DNA from: Acytostelium subglobosum LB1 | Lineage: Eukaryota; Evosea; Eumycetozoa; Acytosteliales; Acytosteliaceae | Assembly (NCBI RefSeq): GCF_000787575.1 | Contig: NW_012236532.1 | Span: 558,001-622,000, forward strand | Direction: 5' to 3' | DNA: 64,000 nucleotides | In this document: in pieces, positions 22,079 to 32,332 of the stretch | Layout of the letters: each line of letters opens with the position of its first letter | Numbering within the stretch: position 1 is the first letter of the stretch | Notes under the pieces: generated by a model | The model's input: the letters and a program-made list of their open reading frames with translations, nothing else | Told to the model about the DNA's origin: nothing | The model's database searches: none | Translations under genes and position numbers: made by a program

Positions 22079-24838
22079 ATGAACTCGTATCGTCACTCAA
22101 CAAACAGTGTGTATGCTCTGAATCCAAGCATAGACATACCAATGTCATCGACAACAACAATACCAACATCAGCATATAACTTTCACAAGGAACCAGCTAG
22201 AGTAAAGACGACAACAACAGCAGCAACAATGACGACTACGACGACTACAAATATGGACACCTCATCAGACTTGGACAACAACAAAATGCACGATGATCCA
22301 ATCACAAACATTGGAAACATCACATGTTCGAACATTCCAAATATAGTCACAGGCAATATCAACAACAGTAGTACATCAAATATAAGCATACAGCTCAATG
22401 GATTGAGCATTAAGAAGACACCATCGACGACGATGACGAATAGCTTAAAGTTCTCACAGGTGATTCAACCACCAACGGTGACACCTGCACCTGGCGCAGA
22501 CGGCAGGGACAGTCCGATAAATAGTAACGACACATCGCCATCGTCATCGTCATTCTTTTTGTCCAACCTCAGCGACACTATGATGGTCAATGGCAGTGGC
22601 GGCAACAGCGGCAATGGCGGCATTCCAGTGGACGGCGGCGACAATGGCGGCAGCAATCCAACATCTTTATCAACTTCACCCAGCCAATCAACACTTTCCA
22701 ATCCCCTGCTGCGACTTTCATCCCTCCCCGAATCCTGCCAGCCCATCGGGCTGTCCAGCCCATTTTCATTCAGCTCGTCGGCCGTCTTCTCCAGCAGCAG
22801 CAGTAGTGGCAGCGGCTCCTCCTCCACACTGGCCTCGACATCGTCCAATCCCAACTCGAGCTCTGGCTCCTATTTCTCGTCGTCTTCGTCACCGACTTCC
22901 TACCCAAGTTTGCTGATCGATGAGGATCGCGAGCGCATGAAGCAGGAGTACGAGTCGATGAAGAAGCCCGAGGTGCACTCGAGGAAGTCACACAAGAAGC
23001 ATCATCGTCACTACTCTCACAACGATCTCGACAACCGCAAGCATGACGAGGAGAAGTTCTTCAGTTCTCTGCAACCAAACAACTACTCCAAGAATCGCTA
23101 TCATGATGTGTTGCCAAATGAGTCGACTCGAGTACGTCTCTCGCCTCTCGAGTATGGCGATGGAGACTATATCAACGCCAACTACATCAATGGCGAGGTG
23201 CCAAACTCTTATCGCAACTACATTGCGTGTCAAGCGCCACTCGAGTCCACAATCAAGGACTTTTGGAGAATGGTCTGGGAGGGTATGTTAGCCATCCAAA
23301 CAATCAATCATGATAATCTTCTTACTAACATGTGTGCACCCTTGATAACAGAGAAATCCTATGTAATAGTATGTCTGACACGACTGGAAGAGGATGGCAA
23401 GAAGAAGGCCGATCAGTATTGGCCCGACACTCTGAATGAGCCAATGAACTATGGCTTGTTCTGGGTGCAATTGCACAAGAAGATCATGTTTAAGGAGATT
23501 GGTGTCACGTTGTGCCACCTGTATCGCAAGGGCGAAGAGTTCCCTCGCGAGGTAGCCCTGCTGCAGTACACACAGTGGCCGGACAGTGGCGTGCCAACGA
23601 CCAGCGCACACATCCGCACCCTCTCCGTACTGGTCAACACATTTAGACAGCGCGGCAACTTGAAGAGCTCGAACGGACCAGCCATCGTGCATTGCTCGGC
23701 GGGTATTGGCCGCTCGGGAACATTCATCGCCATCAACATCAACATGGCCAAGATCGAGAAGTCGGTCAACAACAACGAGGCGCACATCAACATCTCGATC
23801 AAGGAGACGGTGATGGAGATGCGTCGCCAGCGACGCGGCATGGTACAGACGTTCGATCAGTATACGTTCATCTACAAGGTGATCAACGACGTGCTCAATG
23901 ACATGGGTCGCACCCTGGCCTCACCGGCCAAGCGTCGCTCATGTGAGATGCTTCGTACTCAACAGGTAGTGCCCCGTCTCGATCTGGTCAATCGCGTGGC
24001 CAACAACGACCTCAAGTCGTCTTTCACGCCATCACCCGAGACTGCGGCCTCGCTCTCCATCATCACACAAATGACACAGACCCTCAAGTTCCCTCAGTCC
24101 ACTCACTTTGACACCAACACCAATCCATTCTCCAAGTCCAAGTTCAAGATGCCCTCAGCACTCAGCTTCACCTCTCCAGCAACTGCCTCATCCCTCACCA
24201 GTGCCGCAACCTCTGCCTCTGCTTCATGTCCATCGCTTTCCAAAAACCATCATCAACAACAACAACAACAACATACTCAACAAACAATAGCACCAACAGA
24301 CAACAACAACAGCGCACCAATATTGTACCATCAACGAAGTGTATCGTCAACACTACCAAGTACCAACTTCTCAGCATTATCATCACATCTACTCTTCAAG
24401 AATAGTGGCAACAACAGCAATAGCAATAGCAACGGCAACAACAGCAACAATGGCAGTAATGGACCAAACGACTTTGACAGTCTGAATCGTTTCAACAACA
24501 GCTTCTTGATATACAACTCCAACACAAACTCCAATCCCGATCCCGACCCAGACACCGATATCGACATTGACGTTGCCACACCCGAAATCGCTGGCGACAA
24601 GACTACCAACAACACTGACAACGCATCCTCCACCGCCACCACCAACACCAACACCAACATCATCACTCCACTACCATTGAACAACATTGTTGTTGAGCAA
24701 AATGCAGTGGTTGTCAACGACGATGGCAGCAGCAGCAGCAGCAGTACATCGACATCCACAACAACGACAACATCCACGACAACAACATCAACTACACAAG
24801 GTTCACCAAGGAACGTATCATCCATCAAATGCTTTTGA
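22079..24838 (+). CDS. Classical protein tyrosine phosphatase with long low-complexity flanks (PTP3-like)
   Basis: Two exons, 22079-23282 and 23352-24838, give 896 residues; the 69-nt intron is stop-free and of 3n length. The catalytic domain spans ~330-610. It opens with KNRYHDVLPNESTRVRL, then DYINANYINGE and the substrate-recognition segment. It has the WPD loop (TQWPDSGVP), the P-loop HCSAGIGRSGT with nucleophilic Cys near 516, and the Q-loop QTFDQYTFIYKVI; all catalytic residues are present. Splicing restores MVWEEKSYVIVCLTRL, matching the family's MVWE..S.VIVMLT. Residues 1-300 and 620-896 are Ser/Thr/Asn-rich. Size and flanks resemble D. discoideum PTP3 more than PTP1 or PTP2, but orthology is not shown. 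It should dephosphorylate phosphotyrosine (in this lineage, STAT signalling, actin and stress responses). Confidence 0.93.
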   Translation: MNSYRHSTNSVYALNPSIDIPMSSTTTIPTSAYNFHKEPARVKTTTTAATMTTTTTTNMDTSSDLDNNKMHDDPITNIGNITCSNIPNIVTGNINNSSTSNISIQLNGLSIKKTPSTTMTNSLKFSQVIQPPTVTPAPGADGRDSPINSNDTSPSSSSFFLSNLSDTMMVNGSGGNSGNGGIPVDGGDNGGSNPTSLSTSPSQSTLSNPLLRLSSLPESCQPIGLSSPFSFSSSAVFSSSSSSGSGSSSTLASTSSNPNSSSGSYFSSSSSPTSYPSLLIDEDRERMKQEYESMKKPEVHSRKSHKKHHRHYSHNDLDNRKHDEEKFFSSLQPNNYSKNRYHDVLPNESTRVRLSPLEYGDGDYINANYINGEVPNSYRNYIACQAPLESTIKDFWRMVWEGMLAIQTINHDNLLTNMCAPLITEKSYVIVCLTRLEEDGKKKADQYWPDTLNEPMNYGLFWVQLHKKIMFKEIGVTLCHLYRKGEEFPREVALLQYTQWPDSGVPTTSAHIRTLSVLVNTFRQRGNLKSSNGPAIVHCSAGIGRSGTFIAININMAKIEKSVNNNEAHINISIKETVMEMRRQRRGMVQTFDQYTFIYKVINDVLNDMGRTLASPAKRRSCEMLRTQQVVPRLDLVNRVANNDLKSSFTPSPETAASLSIITQMTQTLKFPQSTHFDTNTNPFSKSKFKMPSALSFTSPATASSLTSAATSASASCPSLSKNHHQQQQQQHTQQTIAPTDNNNSAPILYHQRSVSSTLPSTNFSALSSHLLFKNSGNNSNSNSNGNNSNNGSNGPNDFDSLNRFNNSFLIYNSNTNSNPDPDPDTDIDIDVATPEIAGDKTTNNTDNASSTATTNTNTNIITPLPLNNIVVEQNAVVVNDDGSSSSSSTSTSTTTTTSTTTTSTTQGSPRNVSSIKCF
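23283..23351 (+). other. Stop-free 69-nt intron inside the phosphatase domain
   Basis: The donor is GTATGT at 23283 and the acceptor AACAG ends at 23351; CTAAC lies at ~23326 as a branch-point candidate. The intron length is a multiple of three and has no in-frame stop, so retention would add 23 residues (between MVWE and KSYVIV) without breaking the frame. Confidence 0.85.
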
Positions 24839-25327
24839 TGGAACAACTTAATCGTTGCCAACACAACCAAACAACAACAACAACTTATTTATTTATTGAT
24901 CAACCATCGATGGAGATGTATATTTATATTTATTTATCTCTCTCTCTCTCTCTCTCTCTGTTCTCTTTCTCTTTCTTTAATCGACAAATACATTGTATAT
25001 TTTTAGACCTTATTATTATTATTATTAACATTAATAAATAATCAACCGATATTTATTTCTTTACTTTATTTTTTTGATATTTCAAAATAAATGATGAAGA
25101 TCCTTGAATGATCATCAATTCAAATAATAATTTATTGTTTGATTGTGTTTTTGCACCCTTTTGATCAAAACTTACCACCTTACCTCACACACTTCAAGGG
25201 CGGCCCATTGTTCATCAATTCATTCCCCACTCACACACATATATCATGTGTTTGTGTCCGATCACTTAACTTCAATTCATTTACAACATACTTTATATTA
25301 TTACATAGTTTGAGATAGAGATAGGAG
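24839..25327. other. Spacer with (CT)n and AT-rich tracts
   Basis: A 489-bp spacer lies between the phosphatase stop and the next start on the same strand. It holds a (TC)n run near 24937-24959, (ATT)n near 25014-25026 and AATAAA-like sites. No gene is seen. Confidence 0.5.
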
Positions 25328-27895
25328 ATGAATAAATTGAACAAGTTGTTTAGAAAGTCGGTGCAATTGTCACCGACTAATAGTCCAACGATGCAGTCAT
25401 CAGGCAATCAACAGGTGTCAGCATCGACATCATCACCAAACCTAATGGCAAACACTGGCAACATTGCATCCTCTGCATCAACCTCATTCACATCATACAA
25501 CAAACTACCTGCGATTGACTTTGAACAGATGTTCTCTGCGATACTAAAGGTAGGTCAACAGCGAGCTAACGCGCGTGCATTCATTCAATCAATCACTTAT
25601 TCTAACTTCAAACTTAATATTAGGAATCAACTGATACATTAAAGTATTGCCATTTGGTACAGTTTATTAATACTGGAGGAAAGAAGATTGGAAAGTCATG
25701 GCAGCCATTCAATAAGAAGCATTCAAATCCAGCATACTTGGTATTGGGCGCAAAGAGTGTGATGATAGTGGATGCCACTACAGTGCCACCCACATTACAG
25801 CGTCGTCTGCCTTATTGTGATCTGAAGGAGATGTTGGTCGACAGCTCTGACGTGGGACTGTTCTCACTGCAGCTCACAAAGGAGCAGATGGACAACAATC
25901 ACAAGCATCCACAGCCGCTGCCCAGCATCGTATACTTTTGCGTTGGTGCCGAGCGACGTGAACTGATCGACAGTGTTGTGGCCACGTTCGAGGAGGCCAC
26001 CAAGGAGTACTTTGCACTGGAGCACAAGGGTCTGTTCGTCATTAGGAGGACCAACATGCTGGCTGGCGAGGCCAAGGAGCAAAAGGAAGAGCTCAAGTGC
26101 GCCACACTCAAGGTGCTCGACGAGATGTCCCTCATGGGATTCACCGCACAGGACTTGTGGGATGGCGATGCTGACCTCAAGCATTGGGTGGCCAAGGTTA
26201 GGCCAATGATCAAACTAAGTATGTTGTTATGTTTGTGATTGCCCATCCCAGACTAACACTTCCATTCATTCATTCAATCATTGTAGACAGTGACGAGAGG
26301 TTTGTTGTGGAGTTTGTACTTCCAGACTCTGCCTATGACACGGCGGGTGTCTGTAAGAAGGTGTTCAGAGTGCCCAACAACATATCAGCAAGAGAGGTAT
26401 GTTGATGATTTGATCAATCTCATGCACGCCTTCATGTGACCAATGAATGACTAACACACGACGGAATGATTCCAATCAATCAATCAACAGATCACCAACT
26501 TCCTTTGTGCTAAGATACATGTACAAGACCCTACCAACTTCACGATTGTCACGATGAAGGGTCGCGAGATATTGCCAGAGGACTTCCTCGTTGATTATGG
26601 TTTGGGATCAATGTTTGATAATTGGCAGTTGTGTCTGGTCGAGCGTGGAAAGATGAAGCGAGCCGGTATGTATGAGCTGGAGGTGCACTATCCCGATGTG
26701 CCACAGTACGCCGGCAGGTTCATGCGCAGTATCCTTGTGGATGGCTATCAGCCTGCCGAGGTGGTGGTGCGCGCACTATGCAAGGACATGGAGATCATCA
26801 AGCCACATCTGTTCTCAATGTCAGTTGAGGCACCTGGCGCCACAAGCTCATTCATCGTTCCTGACAACGAGCAACTGTCCAAGCACGGACTGGGCGCCAA
26901 GTTCCGCAAGTGTAAGATAAAGCTTGTGCCAAAGAAGTTCCCCAAGGCCTCCAGCAACAGACAGCAGAGTATGTATCAAATCAAACAGAGTCCACTCGCT
27001 CAATCACTCACTCATTCATACAATCAATCAAACTAGACATCGATGTAACTCTGTCAATATTCAATGATGTGATTGAGGCTGCACATCAACAGGCGTTGGA
27101 GCGCAAGGAGCTTCGTAAGCAGGTACTGTGCCAGCAGCTAGTGGACATGATGGTGGATATCGCCTATGAGGAGTGCGTCCGCGCCTCCACTCTGACGATG
27201 CGTATGGCATCACTGAGCGCAATCAGCAAGACTGCGATGTATAAGTTCCTGGCACTGAAGGAACAGGAGGATCTCAAGTTCTTCAGCATGCTTGGCCACA
27301 AGCACGTGGTGGACGATGCCAAGGACTTGATATACAACCTCACCAATCTCAATGGCCCATCGGCATTCATCGATGTGGACCAGGAGGAGCAGCCATCGCT
27401 GCAGATGCGTGTGCCACCTCCACCTCCGCCACCCATTCTCGGCTTTGACAATTTCAAGAAGCGTCTTGAGACTTCGGCCACGCCAACATCAGCGACCAAG
27501 GAAGCGATATCCCAGCAACAGCGAGCGACCCGTGTCGGAGGTGGCAATTTGAACGTAGCCAATGCCGTGGACATGAACCAGATTTTGGGAATGAGAGGGT
27601 AAGTCATTGATAGCGATTGATTGATTGATTGAACGCACCAGCAGCATCACTAACAACAACATCCATTCATTTCAACCATTCTAGTAAACTGAGGGCAACT
27701 GTACAACTAAAGAAGGAGGATGATGGCAAGTTTGATGAGACACAAGAGTTGGTGCTGCGACCGGTAACACAGCGAGAGAAGCCGATTCAAGTGACCAACA
27801 GCAAGGAGACCAACGAATTGATGCAGAGACTTCAAAAGAGGAATGCCATTGTACAATCAGCGTTGGCAGATGCAGAGGATCTAGGTGACTTCTAA
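25328..27895 (+). CDS. PH-like / Ras-association-like adaptor with polyproline stretch
   Basis: Six exons: 25328-25549, 25624-26218, 26287-26396, 26491-26968, 27037-27598 and 27685-27895. They are in frame throughout and give 725 residues. After a Ser/Thr-rich start, ~75-200 looks like a PH- or FERM-F3-like fold (LKYCHLVQFINTGGKKIGKSW, then LPYCDLKEMLVDSSD). Residues ~275-365 look like a ubiquitin-fold Ras-association domain (KKVFRVPNNISAREITNFLC). A further region ~370-465 may repeat that fold. Then come a helical segment, a polyproline stretch near 595 (PPPPPPPILGF), which could bind profilin or SH3 domains, and a charged tail ending DAEDLGDF. This suggests a small-GTPase-linked membrane or actin adaptor. 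The domain calls come from pattern only, and I do not recognise the gene by name. Confidence 0.8.
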
Positions 27896-28115
27896 GTGAC
27901 CTGCTGCAAGGGCGCGTCAACCATCCAACCAAACCAACAACATCGAACCAAGAATCAATCAACAATCAAGCCAAACCAAACCTACAACAAACCAATTGTT
28001 GTTGTTGTTGTTGTAATGTAATGTAATAACAAACAAGTCAGTCACTATACTATACCATATATTCCAGAACATTGTTGATTGATTGATCGACTTGGTCATC
28101 AGAGTTTGAAGTTTA

Positions 28116-28260
28116 TCCCATAAATTAAGTTTGACCCAAAGTTATAAAAGAAACCCAATTGGGTTCAACACACACAATTTTCAAATTCAAATCAAGAAGC
28201 GAGGGATCATTACAAATAATATAACTGTTTATATTTACAATGTAATGTCAATGACAATAG
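28116..28260 (+). ncRNA. Possible small RNA locus with DUSE-like promoter element
   Basis: TCCCATAA at 28116-28123 fits the Dictyostelium upstream element (A/T)CCCA(C/T)AA found before spliceosomal RNA, snoRNA and Class I RNA genes. A TATA-like TTATAAAAG follows at 28142-28150. If spacing is as in D. discoideum (about 60 nt from element to start), a transcript would begin near 28180. A 14-nt palindrome (AACCCAATTGGGTT) lies at 28152-28165. No known RNA family is recognised downstream, and the element is short enough to occur by chance. Confidence 0.25.
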
Positions 28261-28306
28261 CAGGCAGGGTCATCATGATCATGATCATTATCAGGAGGAT
28301 GAGGAA

Positions 28307-28345
28307 AGAAGGAAGGAAGGAAGGAAGGAGGGAAGGAAGGGAGGA
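28307..28345 (+). repeat. Imperfect (GGAA)n purine tract
   Basis: A run of GGAA units with some GGGA interruptions lies about 110 bp before the TAF4 start codon. It is a simple repeat; a role is not known. Confidence 0.8.
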
Positions 28346-28455
28346 ACAGTGATATGATCTGAATCAAATCATGAGAGATAGAGATAGAGATAGATGACAT
28401 TTATTACTTACTAATCAAACAAACATAATACAATACAATCATGACACATATATAG

Positions 28456-31400
28456 ATGGGTTCGCTTGATGATGACGATGATTTGGATAAGTTGCTGAAT
28501 GATGATGCACCAATCGACTCTGAGAAGTTGAACTCAATCACTAGCTTCTTGACTGGTGCTCCAAGCCAACAGCAACAACAGCAACAGCAACAACAACAGC
28601 AGTATGCCCCACAACAACAACAACAACACATTCACCAACAACAACAACAACAACAACTACAACAACAGAGACCCAACAACATACCAATCAATGGCCTTCA
28701 ACCAACTCAATCAATTATACCACAACAACAACAACATCAGCCTCAGCAGCAGCAACAACAACAACAGAGGATGGTCAACACGATGACTCAACCACCTGCT
28801 GGCACTATGACAATGAAGAATATGCCACAGTCACAGCCTATGCAAGGTCAGGTGTATGTCAATCAACCAGGACAACCGATGAACAAACAACCACCAAATG
28901 GTGGTCAGCCTGGCCAACAACAACAACAGGCACAGCCGATGAACATGGTGCCCAAGCAGATGCCAATGAAACAACCACCAATGCAACAACAGATGAAGCC
29001 TGGAGCAGCAGTCCCAGTCGGTCAATCAATGATCAACCCGGCAGGCGGCGCAGCGGCAATGAACAAGCCTGTGACGATCAATGTCAACCCCAATCAACCC
29101 GCCATGACGTCCACCACCATCGCACCCTCGGCTCCTGGTGGCTACCCGGCCAATATTAACGTTAATGTTAATCGTCCTGTTGGACAACCAATGCAAGCAG
29201 TTCAACAGCAGCCTCAGATGATGATGGGTGGCAAGCCAATGGCAGCACAACCCCAGCAACAACAGCAACAGTTTCAGGCTCAGCAACAGCAGCAGCAGCA
29301 ATCGATGCAGTCCCCAACCGGAATGCCAATGCAACAACAGATGAAACCAATGGCAGGCATGCAACAACCTGGTGTTGTTGGTGTGCAGATGCAGTCTACT
29401 CTGCCACAACAACAACAACAACAACAAGTACAACAACAATCACATATGAAACCAATGGCCAACATGCCACAACAACAAACCAATCCAATATCCTCACCTC
29501 AACAACATGTCACCAACGTGCCAATGCGATCACCGATGCCGGGACAGGTCGGATCAATGGCAGTCCAGGGCTCACCCATTCCTCAGCCAAACATGACACA
29601 ACCTCAACAGCCACAACAAATGATGGGCCAAGTAGCACAACAACAACCACAACAGATGAAGCAGCAACAACAACAGCAACCAATCATGGGGGTTGGTGTT
29701 GCGCCCCAGCAGCAACAACAACAACAGCAGGCCGGTGGTCAAATGAACCAACAACCAATCTCGATGCAACAGCAACACATTGCTTACAACAAAGCCACTC
29801 TGCAGACTCAGGTCCAGAACCATTTCAATGCGTTGGCCCTGGCTTACCTGAATCAGATCCTGTCCAGGGAGCTGCTGATGGAGAACTTGGTGATGTTGTT
29901 TGGCAAGGACAACGCCGAGCAGTACAGCCAAAAGATCGATAATGTCGTGCCCGAGAAGATCCCCAAGCTGCCACCCGACTTTAACATTCAAACCGTGCTC
30001 GAGAAGACTGCCCACGTGCGCGATCTGACCACCCAATTCAAGAGGGAGCATAGCAGAGCGCTGCAGACTCAGCCAGCGGCACCGACTCAACAGCCACAGG
30101 CGCCGCTGCAACAGCAGGCTACTGCACCGACTCAACAGCCACAATCACAGACCCCAGCTCCACAGCAGTCGCCACTTCAACAGGCACCACAGACGCCACA
30201 ACCACAACCGATACTTATGCAACCACAAGCGCAACAACAGCCACAAGCACAGCCTGCCCCAATGACCCCGGCACAACCAACCAAAGCCAGTCCAGCAGCT
30301 ACCACTACACCAGCAACACCACAGACCTCAGCTCCGCCCACAGCGGGCCTCACTCCAACCCCACCAGCATCCACCTCTTCCTCCAGCGGTTCGTCGTCCA
30401 AGCATTCATCCAAGCACTCGAATGGCTCGTCGTCTTCGTCATCCAAGGATAAGAAGGAGCTAAAGAAGGCCCTCGAGAAGAAGAAGAAGGAGGAGGAGAA
30501 AAAGGAGCGAGAGAAGGAGAAGGAGAAGGAGCGACAGGAGCGTGAGAGGGAGAAGCAGGAGAAGGAAAAGGAGAGACTGGAGAAGCAGGAAAAGGAGAAA
30601 GAGAACGAAGACGACAAGACCTCAATCAAGGAGCTGAACGATGTGACCAGGATCGCAAACATTGACATGCGCAATGAGACCGACTACTTCCTGCCAGAAG
30701 TAAGCGACGAACAAGACAGCAACTACATCGAAGAGGTCGAGCCACTATTCCTTAACGTCCAACCCTTGAGGAAGAAGATATGTACAATAGGTATGTTGTT
30801 GTTTGAGTGTGCGAGGGAGCGAGTTGGACACGCAAGGATACTTACTCAAACAATCAATCACGTGTAGCCTCAAAATCTGGAATCAAGGTAGTCGAGGAGG
30901 ATATTTATAAGTATCTATCATTGGCATCACAAGACTATATTAGGACGGTGATGGAGTTCTTGATTAGGGTGTCAGAACAACGCGTGGAGAAACATAAGGA
31001 GGACTTGCCATTCACTATAACAAGCGATCATAAGAAGCGACTGCTGCTCATTGAGAAGAGAGAGCGTGACGAGAAGATCAGGAAGGACAATGAGGAGACG
31101 GAGCGACTGCTGCGCGAAGCCAAGCAGCAGGAGAGGGAGATGAAGAAGAAGCAGGACGACAAATCGACGCTGGCACTGCGCGAGAAGTTCTCCAGAGCGC
31201 GTCAGGAGGAGGAGGAGAAGCAAAGGACGGCCTCGGCCAACATGACTGCGCTGGCAGCCATTGGTAACATTGGAAAGAAAAAGACACAGTTGCCCAGACT
31301 TGGCGGTCCCTCGTTGCTCACACCAATTGGCCTGACATTGATCCAACAGACACAGCTGCAGTCGTACGAGCAATTGATCAAAGAAGGACAGACGTTGACG

Positions 31401-31985
31401 CCCGAGCAAAACACCCAATACCAACATTTGCTCGACCAACAAGCGAGGTTTGAGCAGATCAAGAGTGGCGCTCTTACATCCCTTCCACCTCCACCTGTAT
31501 CATTGATGCCAACAACATATACGAACCAATTGACATCATCATCATCAACAACATCATCATTGACATCATCATCATCATCTACCACAGCACCACCAGCCTC
31601 TACATCATCAACTTCGTCCAGCAACTCTGGACCAACACCAATGGAAGGAGTTGTAATGTCTGCTAGCCAGCAGGACACAAACATGTCGACTTCAACATCA
31701 ACGACAACAACTACCAACAACACAGCGACATCCACTACCACCTCCATCTCCGATTCAAGCAATGCCATTCCAACTACCGAGCCAAACTCACTTCTACCTC
31801 CAAGCCGTGTGTCATCATTGTTGACCGGATTCCTGCCTCCATCCAGTGTCGAGACCACCAGATCCAGACAAACGAACCGAAAGATCATCAAGAAGGATTG
31901 TATATTTGCCTCGAAGCTCATTGGATCACATGTCCTACAGAAGTATGAGCTAAAGAGATTGAAGAAGACGCCTCAGTTCCAATGA
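28456..31985 (+). CDS. taf4: Transcription initiation factor TFIID subunit TAF4
   Basis: Two exons, 28456-30790 and 30868-31985, give 1,150 residues. After an acidic start (MGSLDDDDDLDKLL), residues ~30-440 are Gln-rich, encoded by CAA/CAG runs. A helical conserved block at ~445-530 (QTQVQNHFNALALAYLNQIL) could be the co-activator-binding region. Then come a Pro/Gln linker and a long Lys/Glu helix ~670-720. The C-terminal TAF4 histone-fold domain starts at ~770 (NIDMRNETDYFLPEVSDEQ is in the linker; SGIKVVEEDIYKYLSLASQDY begins the fold). It ends with the family hallmark NMTALAAIGNIGKKK. TAF4 pairs with TAF12 in TFIID and contacts activators. The intron splits codon GCC just before the histone fold. 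A Ser/Thr-rich tail follows the conserved domain. AATAAA lies at 32031. Confidence 0.93.
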
Positions 31986-32332
31986 TCAATCACTCAAAAG
32001 CATTATTATCATCACTCTATCTCTCTATGGAATAAACAAACATACACACTGGATGAATAACATCCCTTTGCTAGCATCAGGTGATGATCATGCGAGGGTA
32101 AGGGTGAGGACGAGGGCAAGGGTTACAACCCTAGCCAGGGACATTAGTGGGGTCGCCGGCGCCAACACTCCATTTTAATTCAAAGCGAAGCTCATCATTT
32201 CATTCATTCATTCATTTTGTTATCACTCACATTCAAACATTGTTGTTGTACTACTAGTAATAGTAAATGAAGTAGTAGGTTGTAGAAGTAGTAATAGATA
32301 TATAATATATATATATATAGCATTGTCCATCC
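31986..32332. other. Spacer with GC-rich block
   Basis: A 347-bp spacer between TAF4 and the FHA kinase. It contains AATAAA at 32031-32036, a G-rich run at 32096-32122 followed by the inverted repeat AGGGTTACAACCCT at 32119-32132, and a GC-rich stretch to about 32165. Beyond that it is AT-rich with (ATTC)n near 32195-32215 and (AT)n before the start codon. Confidence 0.55.
32096..32122 (+). other. G-quadruplex-like G-rich run
   Basis: Four GGG blocks are separated by 3, 9 and 3 nt (GGGTAAGGG, then GAGGGCAAGGG) in otherwise AT-rich spacer DNA. The overlapping inverted repeat AGGGTTACAACCCT follows at 32119-32132. Confidence 0.55.

Larger units (their letters stand above)
27896..28455. other. 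Spacer upstream of taf4
   Basis: A 560-bp spacer. It holds a (TTG)n run near 27999-28013, the small-RNA promoter candidate near 28116, a (GGAA)n purine tract near 28307-28345, and (GATA)n near 28375-28393 shortly before the TAF4 start. No protein gene is supported. Confidence 0.5.

Noticed and set aside
29026-30674. Minus-strand open frames rich in Leu/Cys opposite TAF4
   Set aside because: They are the antisense of CAA/CAG and Lys/Glu codon runs, not genes.
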